Below the pieces are notes generated by a model. The model had not been told where the DNA came from, made no database searches, and saw nothing but the letters and a program-made list of their open reading frames with translations. Below are positions 56,158 through 64,000 of a stretch of 64,000 nt of DNA, piece after piece. The DNA lies in NCBI RefSeq assembly GCF_010998615.1, contig NZ_JAAEAH010000034.1:1-64000 (forward strand). Reading direction: 5' to 3'. Positions within the stretch are counted from its first letter, which is position 1. Each line of letters starts with the position of its first letter. The stretch is from Myxococcus sp. CA023 (GTDB lineage Bacteria; Myxococcota; Myxococcia; Myxococcales; Myxococcaceae). The position numbers and the translations under genes are program-made.

Positions 56158-58483
56158 CCGTGCTCCGAATCGCGCGGTGAATGACGGGCATCCGCTTGAA
56201 GAGCGTGTTCGCGCGGTCCACGAGCACGTAACGAAGCGGAGGCGCCTCCCCGGGGCTCGCGCCCCCCGACTCCCCGCTGGTGGGAACGGTTTTGCCCGCG
56301 ACGGCCTGCTTGAGCAAAGGGTGCACGAGGGGCAGGCGCTTCAGGGCCGCGTTCATCAAATCCACCACGTCGTAGCGCAGCGGGCGCACGGCCTCGGCCA
56401 GCACCTGGGCGGACTCCAAGGCCGCGGACGCCGCGGAGGACGGCCGCCGCTCCTGCGTGTCGAGCGCGCCATATGGGTCGACCATGGCCTCGCGGGAGTG
56501 CGCGAGCAGGGCGAAGAGCCGCGTCGACGGATGCAGTGGCGCGGGCACGCCTTCGAAGAGCCGCACCAGCCAGCGGAAGTGCTGGCGCTGCTGGGACGCG
56601 GACGGGGTGATGGCATGCCCCCGCCGCGAGAAGAAGTGGACCTGGTTCGTCACCAGGAAGCGGTGTCCCCCCTGCGCGAGCCGCAGGAAGAAATCCCAGT
56701 CCGCATAGCCGGACAGGGTTTCATTGTAGGCGTGCTGCTCCAGGACGGTTCGGCGCAGCATCGCCGTGGGCGCGGAGACCTGGTTCGCGGCCAGCGCGTA
56801 CGTCGGACAATCCCCCAGGTACGTCATGAACCCCTTGAACTGGCGGTTGGCCAGCTCTTCGCTGGAATGGAAGCGGCCCCCGGTGGGGACCACCCCTGAG
56901 AACTCCTGTCGCGCTTCGAGTGCGGAGACGGCGTGTTGGATGAAGTCCGGGGACAGGCTGTCGTCCGACTCCAGGAACACGACGTATGCCCCGCGTGCGG
57001 CGCGGACACCCAGGTTACGAGCCCCCGCGAACCCGCGGCGGATCGGGGAGCGGACGACACGAAGCCCTTCCCCTTCAGCCTCGGACCGCTCCAGGCGCTG
57101 CAGGACCTGCATGTCGAAGGCGCTCGTGGACCCATCATCCACGACGACGACTTCCACTTCCGGGTACGTGCTGGCGGCGACACCTTGCAGCGCGATGGGC
57201 AGGAAGATGCCCTGGTCCTGATTGATGATGACCACGCTGACCAGTGGCGCCTGAGGGCTTCGCGTGGGCGGCGCCTCCCGCGCGTGGCGCTCCCAATAGG
57301 GACGGTCCACCGTCCAGCGGACGGGGGCCAGCTCCGGTCCTTCCAACGCCTTGCGCATGGCCACCACCAGCGCGTCCAGGCTGCCGTCATACTTGTGGCA
57401 GTGGACCCCATCGACGAAGGGGCTGTCGTCACCGAAGGCCAGGCAGGCCGAGTTGAGCACCAGCCGGGTGCCCGCGACGGAAGCCTCGTAGGCCGTGAGA
57501 TTCAGCGACTCATAGCTGGAGGTGATGACCACCACCCCCGCGCGCATGTGGGCTTCGCGGTCAGGACCTGGCTTGATGAAGACGAAGCGGTCCGTCAGGT
57601 CCGACGGGATGAGCGCCTTGACCTCAGCGAGGAATTCCGGATCGAAGGAATGGCACGCCAGGATGGCCTTGCCCTGGTACTCAGGCCACGTGCGCATCAA
57701 CAGCACGGCACCCCGGACGAAGACATCCGGCTGCTTGAAGTGCTGGATCTTGGTGACGAACACCAGGTTGCGCTGGGCCGCGGGAACGTCGAACAGCCGG
57801 GACGGCTCCGCCGGAGACTCCATGACCACCGGGGGAAACTCCACCCGCACCTTGCGCATCCACGCGTCGTCGAAGCCGTAGAAACGCCGGTTGAACTCGG
57901 CGATGCAGGGAAGATGCCCCACCACGAGGTCCGCATCGAGCAAGGACTTCCGCTCGATTTCGAACCGCCCCAGGTTCTCGACCTCGAGCGTGTTGGGCTC
58001 GTGATGCATGAGGGTGCCGTAGCTCGAGTGCAGCCGCACCGAGAGGGTGGTCTGCGCGAAAGCCAGCCCCAGGTGCTTCTCCTGCAGCGCGGCGAAGGCC
58101 CAGCCGCGGAAATCCGCGAACTCGATGACGTCGAAGCGCAAGCCCTCCGCTTCGCGCGCCTTCAGGTAGCGCATCACCTCCAACGACTCACCGTGCCAAC
58201 GAGAATCCCGAAAGGCTTCCGTGGGCGGATAGAACCCATGCGCATCCGCGGTGGTCTGTTGTGGCTCGCGGAAGTCGCACAGATGCGCCTTCACCCGTCC
58301 CCCGAAGAAGAGTTCCACCTGGGCCGTCTGCACGGAAACGGTGGGCGGAAACAGGACATGGAACTCCACGTTCGCGCCGTGGCGCTGCGAGTCCATGATG
58401 AGGTTGTGCGCGACGCGGCCAATGCCCCCTGGGGTGAAGGGGTAGAGCTCATCGGTAACGAGGCAGACGCGGGTCATGCTCAT
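56141..58483 (-). CDS. Second bifunctional GT4-GT2 glycosyltransferase
   Basis: A 780-residue fusion in the same order as the gene at 50319. The GT4 half has TRVCLVTDELYPFTPGGIGRV at its start, LVFVTKIQHFKQPDVFV and ITSSYESLNLTAYEASVAGTRLV. The GT2 half has VSVVIINQDQGIFLPIAL, the nucleotide site DDGSTS, and the metal site ESDDSL. Two hydrophobic helical segments in the C-terminal 100 residues (LVHPLLKQAVAG and VDRANTLFKRMPVIHRAIRS) are near repeats. The ATG overlaps the stop of the upstream methyltransferase-GT gene (ATGA), giving coupled translation. Confidence 0.85.
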   Translation of the reverse strand: MSMTRVCLVTDELYPFTPGGIGRVAHNLIMDSQRHGANVEFHVLFPPTVSVQTAQVELFFGGRVKAHLCDFREPQQTTADAHGFYPPTEAFRDSRWHGESLEVMRYLKAREAEGLRFDVIEFADFRGWAFAALQEKHLGLAFAQTTLSVRLHSSYGTLMHHEPNTLEVENLGRFEIERKSLLDADLVVGHLPCIAEFNRRFYGFDDAWMRKVRVEFPPVVMESPAEPSRLFDVPAAQRNLVFVTKIQHFKQPDVFVRGAVLLMRTWPEYQGKAILACHSFDPEFLAEVKALIPSDLTDRFVFIKPGPDREAHMRAGVVVITSSYESLNLTAYEASVAGTRLVLNSACLAFGDDSPFVDGVHCHKYDGSLDALVVAMRKALEGPELAPVRWTVDRPYWERHAREAPPTRSPQAPLVSVVIINQDQGIFLPIALQGVAASTYPEVEVVVVDDGSTSAFDMQVLQRLERSEAEGEGLRVVRSPIRRGFAGARNLGVRAARGAYVVFLESDDSLSPDFIQHAVSALEARQEFSGVVPTGGRFHSSEELANRQFKGFMTYLGDCPTYALAANQVSAPTAMLRRTVLEQHAYNETLSGYADWDFFLRLAQGGHRFLVTNQVHFFSRRGHAITPSASQQRQHFRWLVRLFEGVPAPLHPSTRLFALLAHSREAMVDPYGALDTQERRPSSAASAALESAQVLAEAVRPLRYDVVDLMNAALKRLPLVHPLLKQAVAGKTVPTSGESGGASPGEAPPLRYVLVDRANTLFKRMPVIHRAIRSTVSRLT

Positions 58484-60534
58484 GGCTGTGCGAACTCAAG
58501 ATAGTGGTTGATCGCCTGGGCACAGAGCGTCTGGGTGTAGTCCTCCAGCATCTGCGCGTACTCCTCCGGCGAACGCTCCCGGAGGCCGACGACCCGCTCC
58601 AGCGCCGAGCGAATCTGTCCGAGCGAGCCGGTGCCCGCGACCTGAACCAATCGCTGAAAGGGGTGTTCATCCAGAGCCCCCAGGGTCAGCGGCCCTGTCA
58701 GGCACGCCACACCGTGAGTCAGTCCCTCCAGGGCGGTCATCGGCTGGCACTCGGCGAGCGTCACGTTGAGGACGACGTCCGTCTCCCGGATGAGGTTGAA
58801 CAGCTCCGAACGGTTCAACGGCCCTACGTTGATGACGGAAGCCTTGAGGGGCAGCTCCGGGCGGGCCGAGAAAGGACTGGTGACGAAGACGCGCTCCATC
58901 CCCGGCAGTGACGCGGCGACGAAGACGTTGGAATAGAAGTTCTTCCACCAGTTGTTGGGCGTGGGAACGAAGGCGGCCCGCGTCGGCGGAGCGCGGTGAC
59001 GTTGGTCCGCCGGTGCGACCCGAGGAGGAAGGTTGAGCAGGACCTTCTGGAAGAGCAGCGGCGACATCAAGTGCATCTCTGGCTTGACGCAAGCCACGGC
59101 ATCAAGAAGCCCCTGCTCCCGGAGCGCCAGCAAGCGGCTGAAGGTCTCCAATTCGAAGTCGAAGTGGAACTGGGCCGTGGAGCCGTGCCACACGCAGCAG
59201 AGCTTGAGCGTGCTGCCGAACACGCGGCGAAGCATGTGCATGACTTCCAGGGCATTGGGCGAAAACCCCTGGAAGATGATGGACCGTGCGCCCAGCCGCT
59301 CACACGTTTCGGCGATGCGCTGGTGGTCCGCCGCGGTCAACGCGCGATTCGCGGTGATGCCAATCTTGTGACCCGGCGCATAACCAGACGCGGCGCGGAT
59401 GCCGTACCACTCCTGGTGGAAGAGATGCACCACCCGGGAGAGCCGCGGGTCGACGTGAGCCCACGTCGTATCCAGTGGCGTATCGACAACGACGGCCTCC
59501 GCCACGGTGTCATGCCCGTAACGCGGCGCAGGCGTGTCGACCGGCGCCCGAGCAGTCACCACCGGCTCGGCGCGAAGGCGGACCAGCTCATCCGAAAGCG
59601 ACAACAAGCGCTGCCGCCGCTCCGACCGCTTCAGTTCGACCGTCAGCCGCTCCGTCAGCTCGGAAACCTGCATCCCCGTCAGGCCATTCTCAGCCCGGAG
59701 CACCTCGCCCGCGTGCTCCGTCCACGCCCGCAGTCGGGGCAGAGACTCGACGTTCAGCGACTCCAGCGTCACCTCCCGATGCTCGTCCCGGGGCTGCTCG
59801 ACGGACTGGAGCTGGAAGAAGCGACGGCCTTGGGACGCGTTGCGCTTGAAGACGTAGACGTCATGCGTGGCCAGGAGGCCACCGCCATGATGCATGTCCC
59901 AGCCAGCGGGCGTCAGTTCCGCGTACGGGTGCAGCCAGCATCCCTGGTGCCAGGCGTTCTCCCAGACGCCGAAGGGAACAAGCTGGTTTTCGACCAGGCA
60001 CAGCAATCCGCCGGGACGCACCAGCTTGCCCAGCGATTCCAGCAGGGCAGGCAGGCGCTCCGGCGGGTTGTGGATGAGGACGGACACGGTGAACACCACG
60101 TCGAACGTCCTGTCCCCCACCGCCGCCAGGGCATCCGGCCCACAGAAGAGCCGCTCTTCCACAGGCGCCAGCCCCACGGGCGGCGCGTGCCGCAGGGGCT
60201 CCATCATCGCCTCGGAGAAGTCGTAGCCGTGGTAGCGAACGCCTTCGAGGGACGCCAGATAGGAGGCATGCCGCCCGAAGCCGCAGCCAAACTCCAGGAC
60301 GTCCAGCGGCCGCCCCAGGGCGCGTTGCTCCGTCTGCATCAGCGTCGTGAGCAGCGCCTCTTGTTGACCATACCCGGGGTTGCCCGCGTCCTGACGCGTG
60401 CGGATCATCTCCCGATAGGTGTAGCCGCTCGTGGCCTTCCAATACTGGCTGCTTGCCGCTTCTTCCGGCTGCGACTGCCGCGGGGCGCTCGGCTCCGGCG
60501 ACGACGCGATGTGAAGATGGGTGTCATCCCGCAT
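58480..60534 (-). CDS. Methyltransferase-glycosyltransferase fusion
   Basis: A 684-residue fusion. Residues of about 65-210 are a class I SAM methyltransferase: VLEFGCGFGRHASYLASL, GYDFSEAMME and FTVSVLIHNPPERLP. After a charged linker comes a GT-B-like region of about 300 residues: KIGITANRALTAADHQRI, the FVPTPNNWWKNFYSNVFVAASLP segment, and ADVVLNVTLAECQPMTALEGLTHGV-type donor-binding motifs (LAECQPMTALE). Methylation of a sugar by the same protein that adds it is a common chain-length or capping strategy in O-antigens. ATG 60534 has AAGGA 9 bases upstream. Confidence 0.8.
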   Translation of the reverse strand: MRDDTHLHIASSPEPSAPRQSQPEEAASSQYWKATSGYTYREMIRTRQDAGNPGYGQQEALLTTLMQTEQRALGRPLDVLEFGCGFGRHASYLASLEGVRYHGYDFSEAMMEPLRHAPPVGLAPVEERLFCGPDALAAVGDRTFDVVFTVSVLIHNPPERLPALLESLGKLVRPGGLLCLVENQLVPFGVWENAWHQGCWLHPYAELTPAGWDMHHGGGLLATHDVYVFKRNASQGRRFFQLQSVEQPRDEHREVTLESLNVESLPRLRAWTEHAGEVLRAENGLTGMQVSELTERLTVELKRSERRQRLLSLSDELVRLRAEPVVTARAPVDTPAPRYGHDTVAEAVVVDTPLDTTWAHVDPRLSRVVHLFHQEWYGIRAASGYAPGHKIGITANRALTAADHQRIAETCERLGARSIIFQGFSPNALEVMHMLRRVFGSTLKLCCVWHGSTAQFHFDFELETFSRLLALREQGLLDAVACVKPEMHLMSPLLFQKVLLNLPPRVAPADQRHRAPPTRAAFVPTPNNWWKNFYSNVFVAASLPGMERVFVTSPFSARPELPLKASVINVGPLNRSELFNLIRETDVVLNVTLAECQPMTALEGLTHGVACLTGPLTLGALDEHPFQRLVQVAGTGSLGQIRSALERVVGLRERSPEEYAQMLEDYTQTLCAQAINHYLEFAQP

Positions 60535-60596
60535 GGTGGAGATTCCTTCTGCCGCGGCCCCCCTGGGCCAATGTTCGACCGCCAGCGCCCCGGTGT

Positions 60597-63500
60597 TCAG
60601 CTGGCGTGTTCCAAGGACGAAGCCCGGTCATCCAGCGTCGCCGCTGGGTGCGCACCTGTGTTCAGCAAGCCCTTCATGACCCGGTCTACCTCGGCCTCCC
60701 ACGACGTCCGGCTGACCCGCTCCGCAGCATTCGCACCGAGCCGGGCCCGGAGCGCGCCGTTGGAGACGGCGTCGCGAAGCCGGGCCAGTACGCCACTCGG
60801 GGTCGGCTCGGCAAGCAGGCAGTTCTCACCGTGCGTCAGCAACCACCGATTGGTGGGATTGTCGTTCGTGACGACAGTGACACCGCAGGCCATCATCTCC
60901 AGCGGCAGATACGACGGATGCCGGGTGAACATGAAACACAACCCGACATCACACTCGCGGTAGAGCGCCCCCGTCCGTTCCGCCGGCAACATTCCCAGAT
61001 TGGTGACAAGCCCCCTGACGCCGTAGGCCTCGGGGTCCCACTCCGCGCCCGCCGCGAGCACCTCGACGGCGGGGCCCAGCTCCCGCTTGAGCTGCGCCAA
61101 CGCGGCCAACCCCAGCTCGAAGCCGTTGCGCTCATTGCCCGGGCGTCCGTAGAAGAACACACGCACAGGACCCTGGCGCGGTGGCCGGCGCGGATGAAAC
61201 AACGTCCCATCCACGGCGGGCTCGAACCAGGCGCCCTCCATCCCATGCAGGCCCACGACGTGTTCGTAGAGCCCCGGTGTGTTGAAGATGCCGTAGAAGC
61301 CCAGGCCATACGTCTGCTCGGCCAGCGCGGAGGGGGTGCCCGCCGCATGGAACAGCGGTTCGTAATCCTGGACGAAGTAGCCGCGAACGCCAGCCCGCGG
61401 GTGGTGCAGCACGCGATAGGCGGAGGTCCACGCGGTGGCCAGCGCCAGATCGCATGCGGGCAGTAGCGCCACGTCCTCTGGCCGGCGCAGCACGCGCACC
61501 GCACCGACCGCGCCCGGGCAGATGGCCGCCACGCGGGCCTCGATGTCACCGGGCCTCACGTTTGGCTGGTCGTAGATGACGAAGTCGCTGCGCACGCCGT
61601 GGCGGCGCTGCATCAGGTCCGCGAAGCGGAAGATGGTGTGGATGCCCGCGTAGACATGGCCGAAGGCGGGAACGAACCAGGTTGCCGTCTCCACCCGCCC
61701 CTTCGCGCGCAGCGCCGCCAGCGCCGCCGGCGCCGACTCGCGCGAGGTCTGGGCCTGTTCGGGCGTGAAGTCCCACGCATCCAGGTGCTCGATGAGGTGC
61801 CGCTGCGCCCGCGCACGCTGCTCGCCCCGGACATCCCGCGCGCTCGGAACGTCGCGCCCCAGCGTCCGGACCGCCAGTTGCTCGCCATCCTCCGGATGTC
61901 GGCGGAGGCCGCAGTCCGTGGCCGTCAGCGTGAGGTGCGGGTTGTAGTAGGGGTCGCCCTTCGGCCCCAGCCACGGCCGGTAGGCAGCATAAGACAGCCA
62001 GTAGTCCGCTTCGGGAATGGCGTCCGCACGCCGGCTGGCCGACTCATGATGAATGAGCCGCGTCTGCGCCGTGCACACCACGCGGAGGCCCTTGGCATTC
62101 AGCCGCAGGCCCAACTCCACGTCACTGCCACACACCTGGAAACGCTCGTCGAAGCCCCCCAGCGACTGGAAGACCTCGCGGCGGAGGATGACGCATGCGC
62201 TGGTGACGGACAGCCAGTTCCGCGTCCACTCGGTGTGCCCGAACGGAGTGGAGATGGGTCCCTCCGGCAGCCGCCAGAAAGGATGTCCCGCGAAGCCCGT
62301 CATCCCCACCACGACGCCCGCATGCTGCACGGTGCCCTCGGGGAAGAGCAGCTTGCACCCCACCGCGCCCACCTCGGGCCGCTGCGCCTGGGAGACCAGC
62401 TCATCCAGCCAGGAGGGGTCCACCACCTCCATGTCGTTGTTGAGGAAGAGCAGCAGCTCCCCGGAGGCCTGCTTCGCGGCCCAGTTGTTGATGGCCGGGT
62501 AGTTGAAGGGGTGGTCCCACGTCAGCTTCACCAGCCGCGGGTCCACCCATTGCCCCAGCAGTGCGAATGTCTCCGGCCGGGTGCTGTTGTTGGAGACGAG
62601 CAACACCTCGAAATGGGGGTAGCGGGTCTGCGCCAGGAGGCTGTCCACCAGCGTGCGCAGCAGGTCCGGGCGGTCCTTGAATGGGACGATGATGGAGACC
62701 TTCGGCGTGCCCCGCACCGGATAGCGGACCCGGTACTGCATGGGCGCCGGGCTCGTCACCTCCGCGGACTCCCCCTGGCGAGCCAGGTGCTCCGACAGCG
62801 CCCGCACGCCCGCCTTCGTCGCCGTGTCCAGCCCAGCGCCCCGGCTGGCCGAAGCCGCCGACCCCTCACGTGCGTGGTACAGCGGCTCCGTGACGTGGCC
62901 AATGGACGAGGTGGCCTCGCTCAGCCGCAGCATCAGGTCATGGCCCTGAGCGCCCTCGAAGCCCTCTCGCAGACCGCCCACCTGCGCCAGTGTCTCGCGA
63001 CGGACCACCAGGAAGTGACGGACGTAGTCCACGGAGCGCAACAGGTCGGGCGACCAGTCCGGCTTGAAGAACGGCGCGGAGCGGTGGCCCTGCGCGTCCA
63101 AACCGTCCTCGTCCGTGTAGAGGAGCGCGAGCTCGGGCTGCGCCAGGAACGCCAGCGCCACCTCGGCCAGGGCATGTGGTGAGAGCGTGTCCTCGGCGCC
63201 CAGGAACCCCACGAAGTCCCCACGGCACGCCGCGAGCCCCTCGTTGGTGGCCCGGGCCGTGTCCCCTTCCGATGACGCGGTGAGGACGCGGATGCGAGGC
63301 TCCCGCTCCGCCGCTTCCCGGAGGATGCGCGCCAGGTGCGGCGCGGTGCTGGCGTCATCCACCAGGAGCCATTCCCAGTCGGCGTACACCTGAGAGGTCA
63401 CCGAGGCGAGGCACTCGCGAATGAAGGCTTCCGAGGCATCGTGGACCGGCGTGACCAGCGAGATGAGCGGGCGCCGCGACAGCCGCGCGACGGCTTCATG

Positions 63501-64000
63501 TGCCGCGGTGACACGCGCCGGCTCCCGCGCCGCGCACCAGGCGGGGTAGTCCGCCAGCGACGGCGGCTGTGGCGGCGCCGTCCGCGTGCCCAGGAGGTTG
63601 GCGAGCGCGAGCACCGACTCGGCATTGAAACGGGACTGGCGCCGCAGCACTTCGCCCCACAGCGGCTGGGTGACGCGGAGGGCGCCGGGGAGGGCCCGGC
63701 CCGCCAGCGGCTCGCGCAGCGCTTCGACGTCCGCGACATGGCGGCGGGCCTCGGCTTCTCCTGGCGCCTGGGCACTCGCCGCCGCGCGGATGGCCTCCAC
63801 CATGGCCAAGTTCCACCGGGCCTGCCCCTGAAGCACGGCCTCCAGCACGGGCCCCAACGTGTAGAGGTAGCCCCGCTTGGCGAAGCCCACCAGCGCTCCC
63901 GCCACGCGGCCGCGATGCGACCCCACCACCCACCGGGTGGGCACCGCCAGCGGCTCCAGTTGAGCGACGGCCCAGGAGGACACGTCATCGCGCAGGCCCA
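60597..64000 (-). CDS. Multidomain glycosyltransferase (GT2-GT2-WsaF-like), truncated at the window edge
   Basis: At least 1,128 residues; the frame is open to the right edge, so the N-terminus lies outside. The visible order is: an SHRG helical module (SHRGRVAGALVGFAKRG), a GT2 domain (ISLVTPVHDASEAFIREC, DYV...FLGAEDTLSP), a second GT2 with a rhamnosyltransferase look (VSIIVPFKDRPDLLRTLV, NNDMEVVDP, HAGVVVGM), then a WsaF-like GT4 domain: GRVETATWFVPAFGHVYAG and GYFVQDYEPLFHAAGT. Here too are MFTRHPSYLPLEMMACGVTVVT and NRWLLTHGENCLL. WsaF is a beta-1,2-rhamnosyltransferase, so the protein probably builds a rhamnan backbone from dTDP-rhamnose made by the rfb operon. Confidence 0.88.
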   Translation of the reverse strand, partial: GLRDDVSSWAVAQLEPLAVPTRWVVGSHRGRVAGALVGFAKRGYLYTLGPVLEAVLQGQARWNLAMVEAIRAAASAQAPGEAEARRHVADVEALREPLAGRALPGALRVTQPLWGEVLRRQSRFNAESVLALANLLGTRTAPPQPPSLADYPAWCAAREPARVTAAHEAVARLSRRPLISLVTPVHDASEAFIRECLASVTSQVYADWEWLLVDDASTAPHLARILREAAEREPRIRVLTASSEGDTARATNEGLAACRGDFVGFLGAEDTLSPHALAEVALAFLAQPELALLYTDEDGLDAQGHRSAPFFKPDWSPDLLRSVDYVRHFLVVRRETLAQVGGLREGFEGAQGHDLMLRLSEATSSIGHVTEPLYHAREGSAASASRGAGLDTATKAGVRALSEHLARQGESAEVTSPAPMQYRVRYPVRGTPKVSIIVPFKDRPDLLRTLVDSLLAQTRYPHFEVLLVSNNSTRPETFALLGQWVDPRLVKLTWDHPFNYPAINNWAAKQASGELLLFLNNDMEVVDPSWLDELVSQAQRPEVGAVGCKLLFPEGTVQHAGVVVGMTGFAGHPFWRLPEGPISTPFGHTEWTRNWLSVTSACVILRREVFQSLGGFDERFQVCGSDVELGLRLNAKGLRVVCTAQTRLIHHESASRRADAIPEADYWLSYAAYRPWLGPKGDPYYNPHLTLTATDCGLRRHPEDGEQLAVRTLGRDVPSARDVRGEQRARAQRHLIEHLDAWDFTPEQAQTSRESAPAALAALRAKGRVETATWFVPAFGHVYAGIHTIFRFADLMQRRHGVRSDFVIYDQPNVRPGDIEARVAAICPGAVGAVRVLRRPEDVALLPACDLALATAWTSAYRVLHHPRAGVRGYFVQDYEPLFHAAGTPSALAEQTYGLGFYGIFNTPGLYEHVVGLHGMEGAWFEPAVDGTLFHPRRPPRQGPVRVFFYGRPGNERNGFELGLAALAQLKRELGPAVEVLAAGAEWDPEAYGVRGLVTNLGMLPAERTGALYRECDVGLCFMFTRHPSYLPLEMMACGVTVVTNDNPTNRWLLTHGENCLLAEPTPSGVLARLRDAVSNGALRARLGANAAERVSRTSWEAEVDRVMKGLLNTGAHPAATLDDRASSLEHAS

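Overview
This is high-GC bacterial DNA. It is dense with lipoproteins, fused glycosyltransferases, a Hanks-type kinase, a PilZ protein and a TIGR02265/DUF2378-type protein, the last being a paralogous family of fruiting myxobacteria. Together these point to Myxococcaceae, most likely Myxococcus or a close relative. No plasmid, phage or ICE backbone, CRISPR array, tRNA or rRNA gene was recognised, so this looks like ordinary chromosome with one cell-surface polysaccharide region.

Left third (0-25 kb): an M50 membrane protease; a two-gene 2-oxoacid dehydrogenase E1 operon, possibly the Esg/branched-chain type; a GNAT enzyme; a PilZ protein; a Cys-rich lipoprotein followed by an SGNH-hydrolase lipoprotein; phosphoenolpyruvate carboxylase with an unknown neighbour; a Ski2-like helicase; a Gly/Ser-rich lipoprotein; a DUF4142 lipoprotein; a 912-aa Pat-like acyl-CoA-synthetase/acetyltransferase fusion; a TIGR02265 protein; a DUF3014 protein; and an NtrB/NtrC-type two-component pair followed by a Pal-like lipoprotein.

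Middle (25-43 kb): an orphan AbiEi-like antitoxin whose 3' end runs into three degenerate copies of a 100-bp tandem repeat and then a long perfect-arm palindrome; an alpha/beta hydrolase; a translationally coupled tgt-mnmD-like pair, both acting on tRNA position 34; a YbiT-like ABC-F ATPase; a 1,362-aa lipoprotein with nine chitobiase-C-like modules, four of them duplicated en bloc; a YihY/BrkB membrane protein; a three-gene PEGA/TPR/Ser-Thr-kinase operon; a short gene remnant; and an SRPBCC protein whose promoter is bracketed by two matching operators.

Right third (43-64 kb): a surface-polysaccharide locus. rfbB-rfbD-rfbA-rfbC make dTDP-L-rhamnose and are followed by an MFS exporter. Divergent from them run a GT4, a small helical protein and a GT4-GT2 fusion. 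Beyond those lie a DUF2304-GT2 fusion, a polytopic GT-C/DUF6020-like protein, a second GT4-GT2 fusion, a methyltransferase-GT fusion, and a very large GT2-GT2-WsaF-like enzyme that continues past the right edge. The inferred product is a rhamnose-containing O-antigen or exopolysaccharide. No polymerase or ABC exporter is seen, so these presumably lie beyond the window.

Start codons were chosen by ribosome-binding-site and motif inspection. Functional names come from recognised motifs without database searches.
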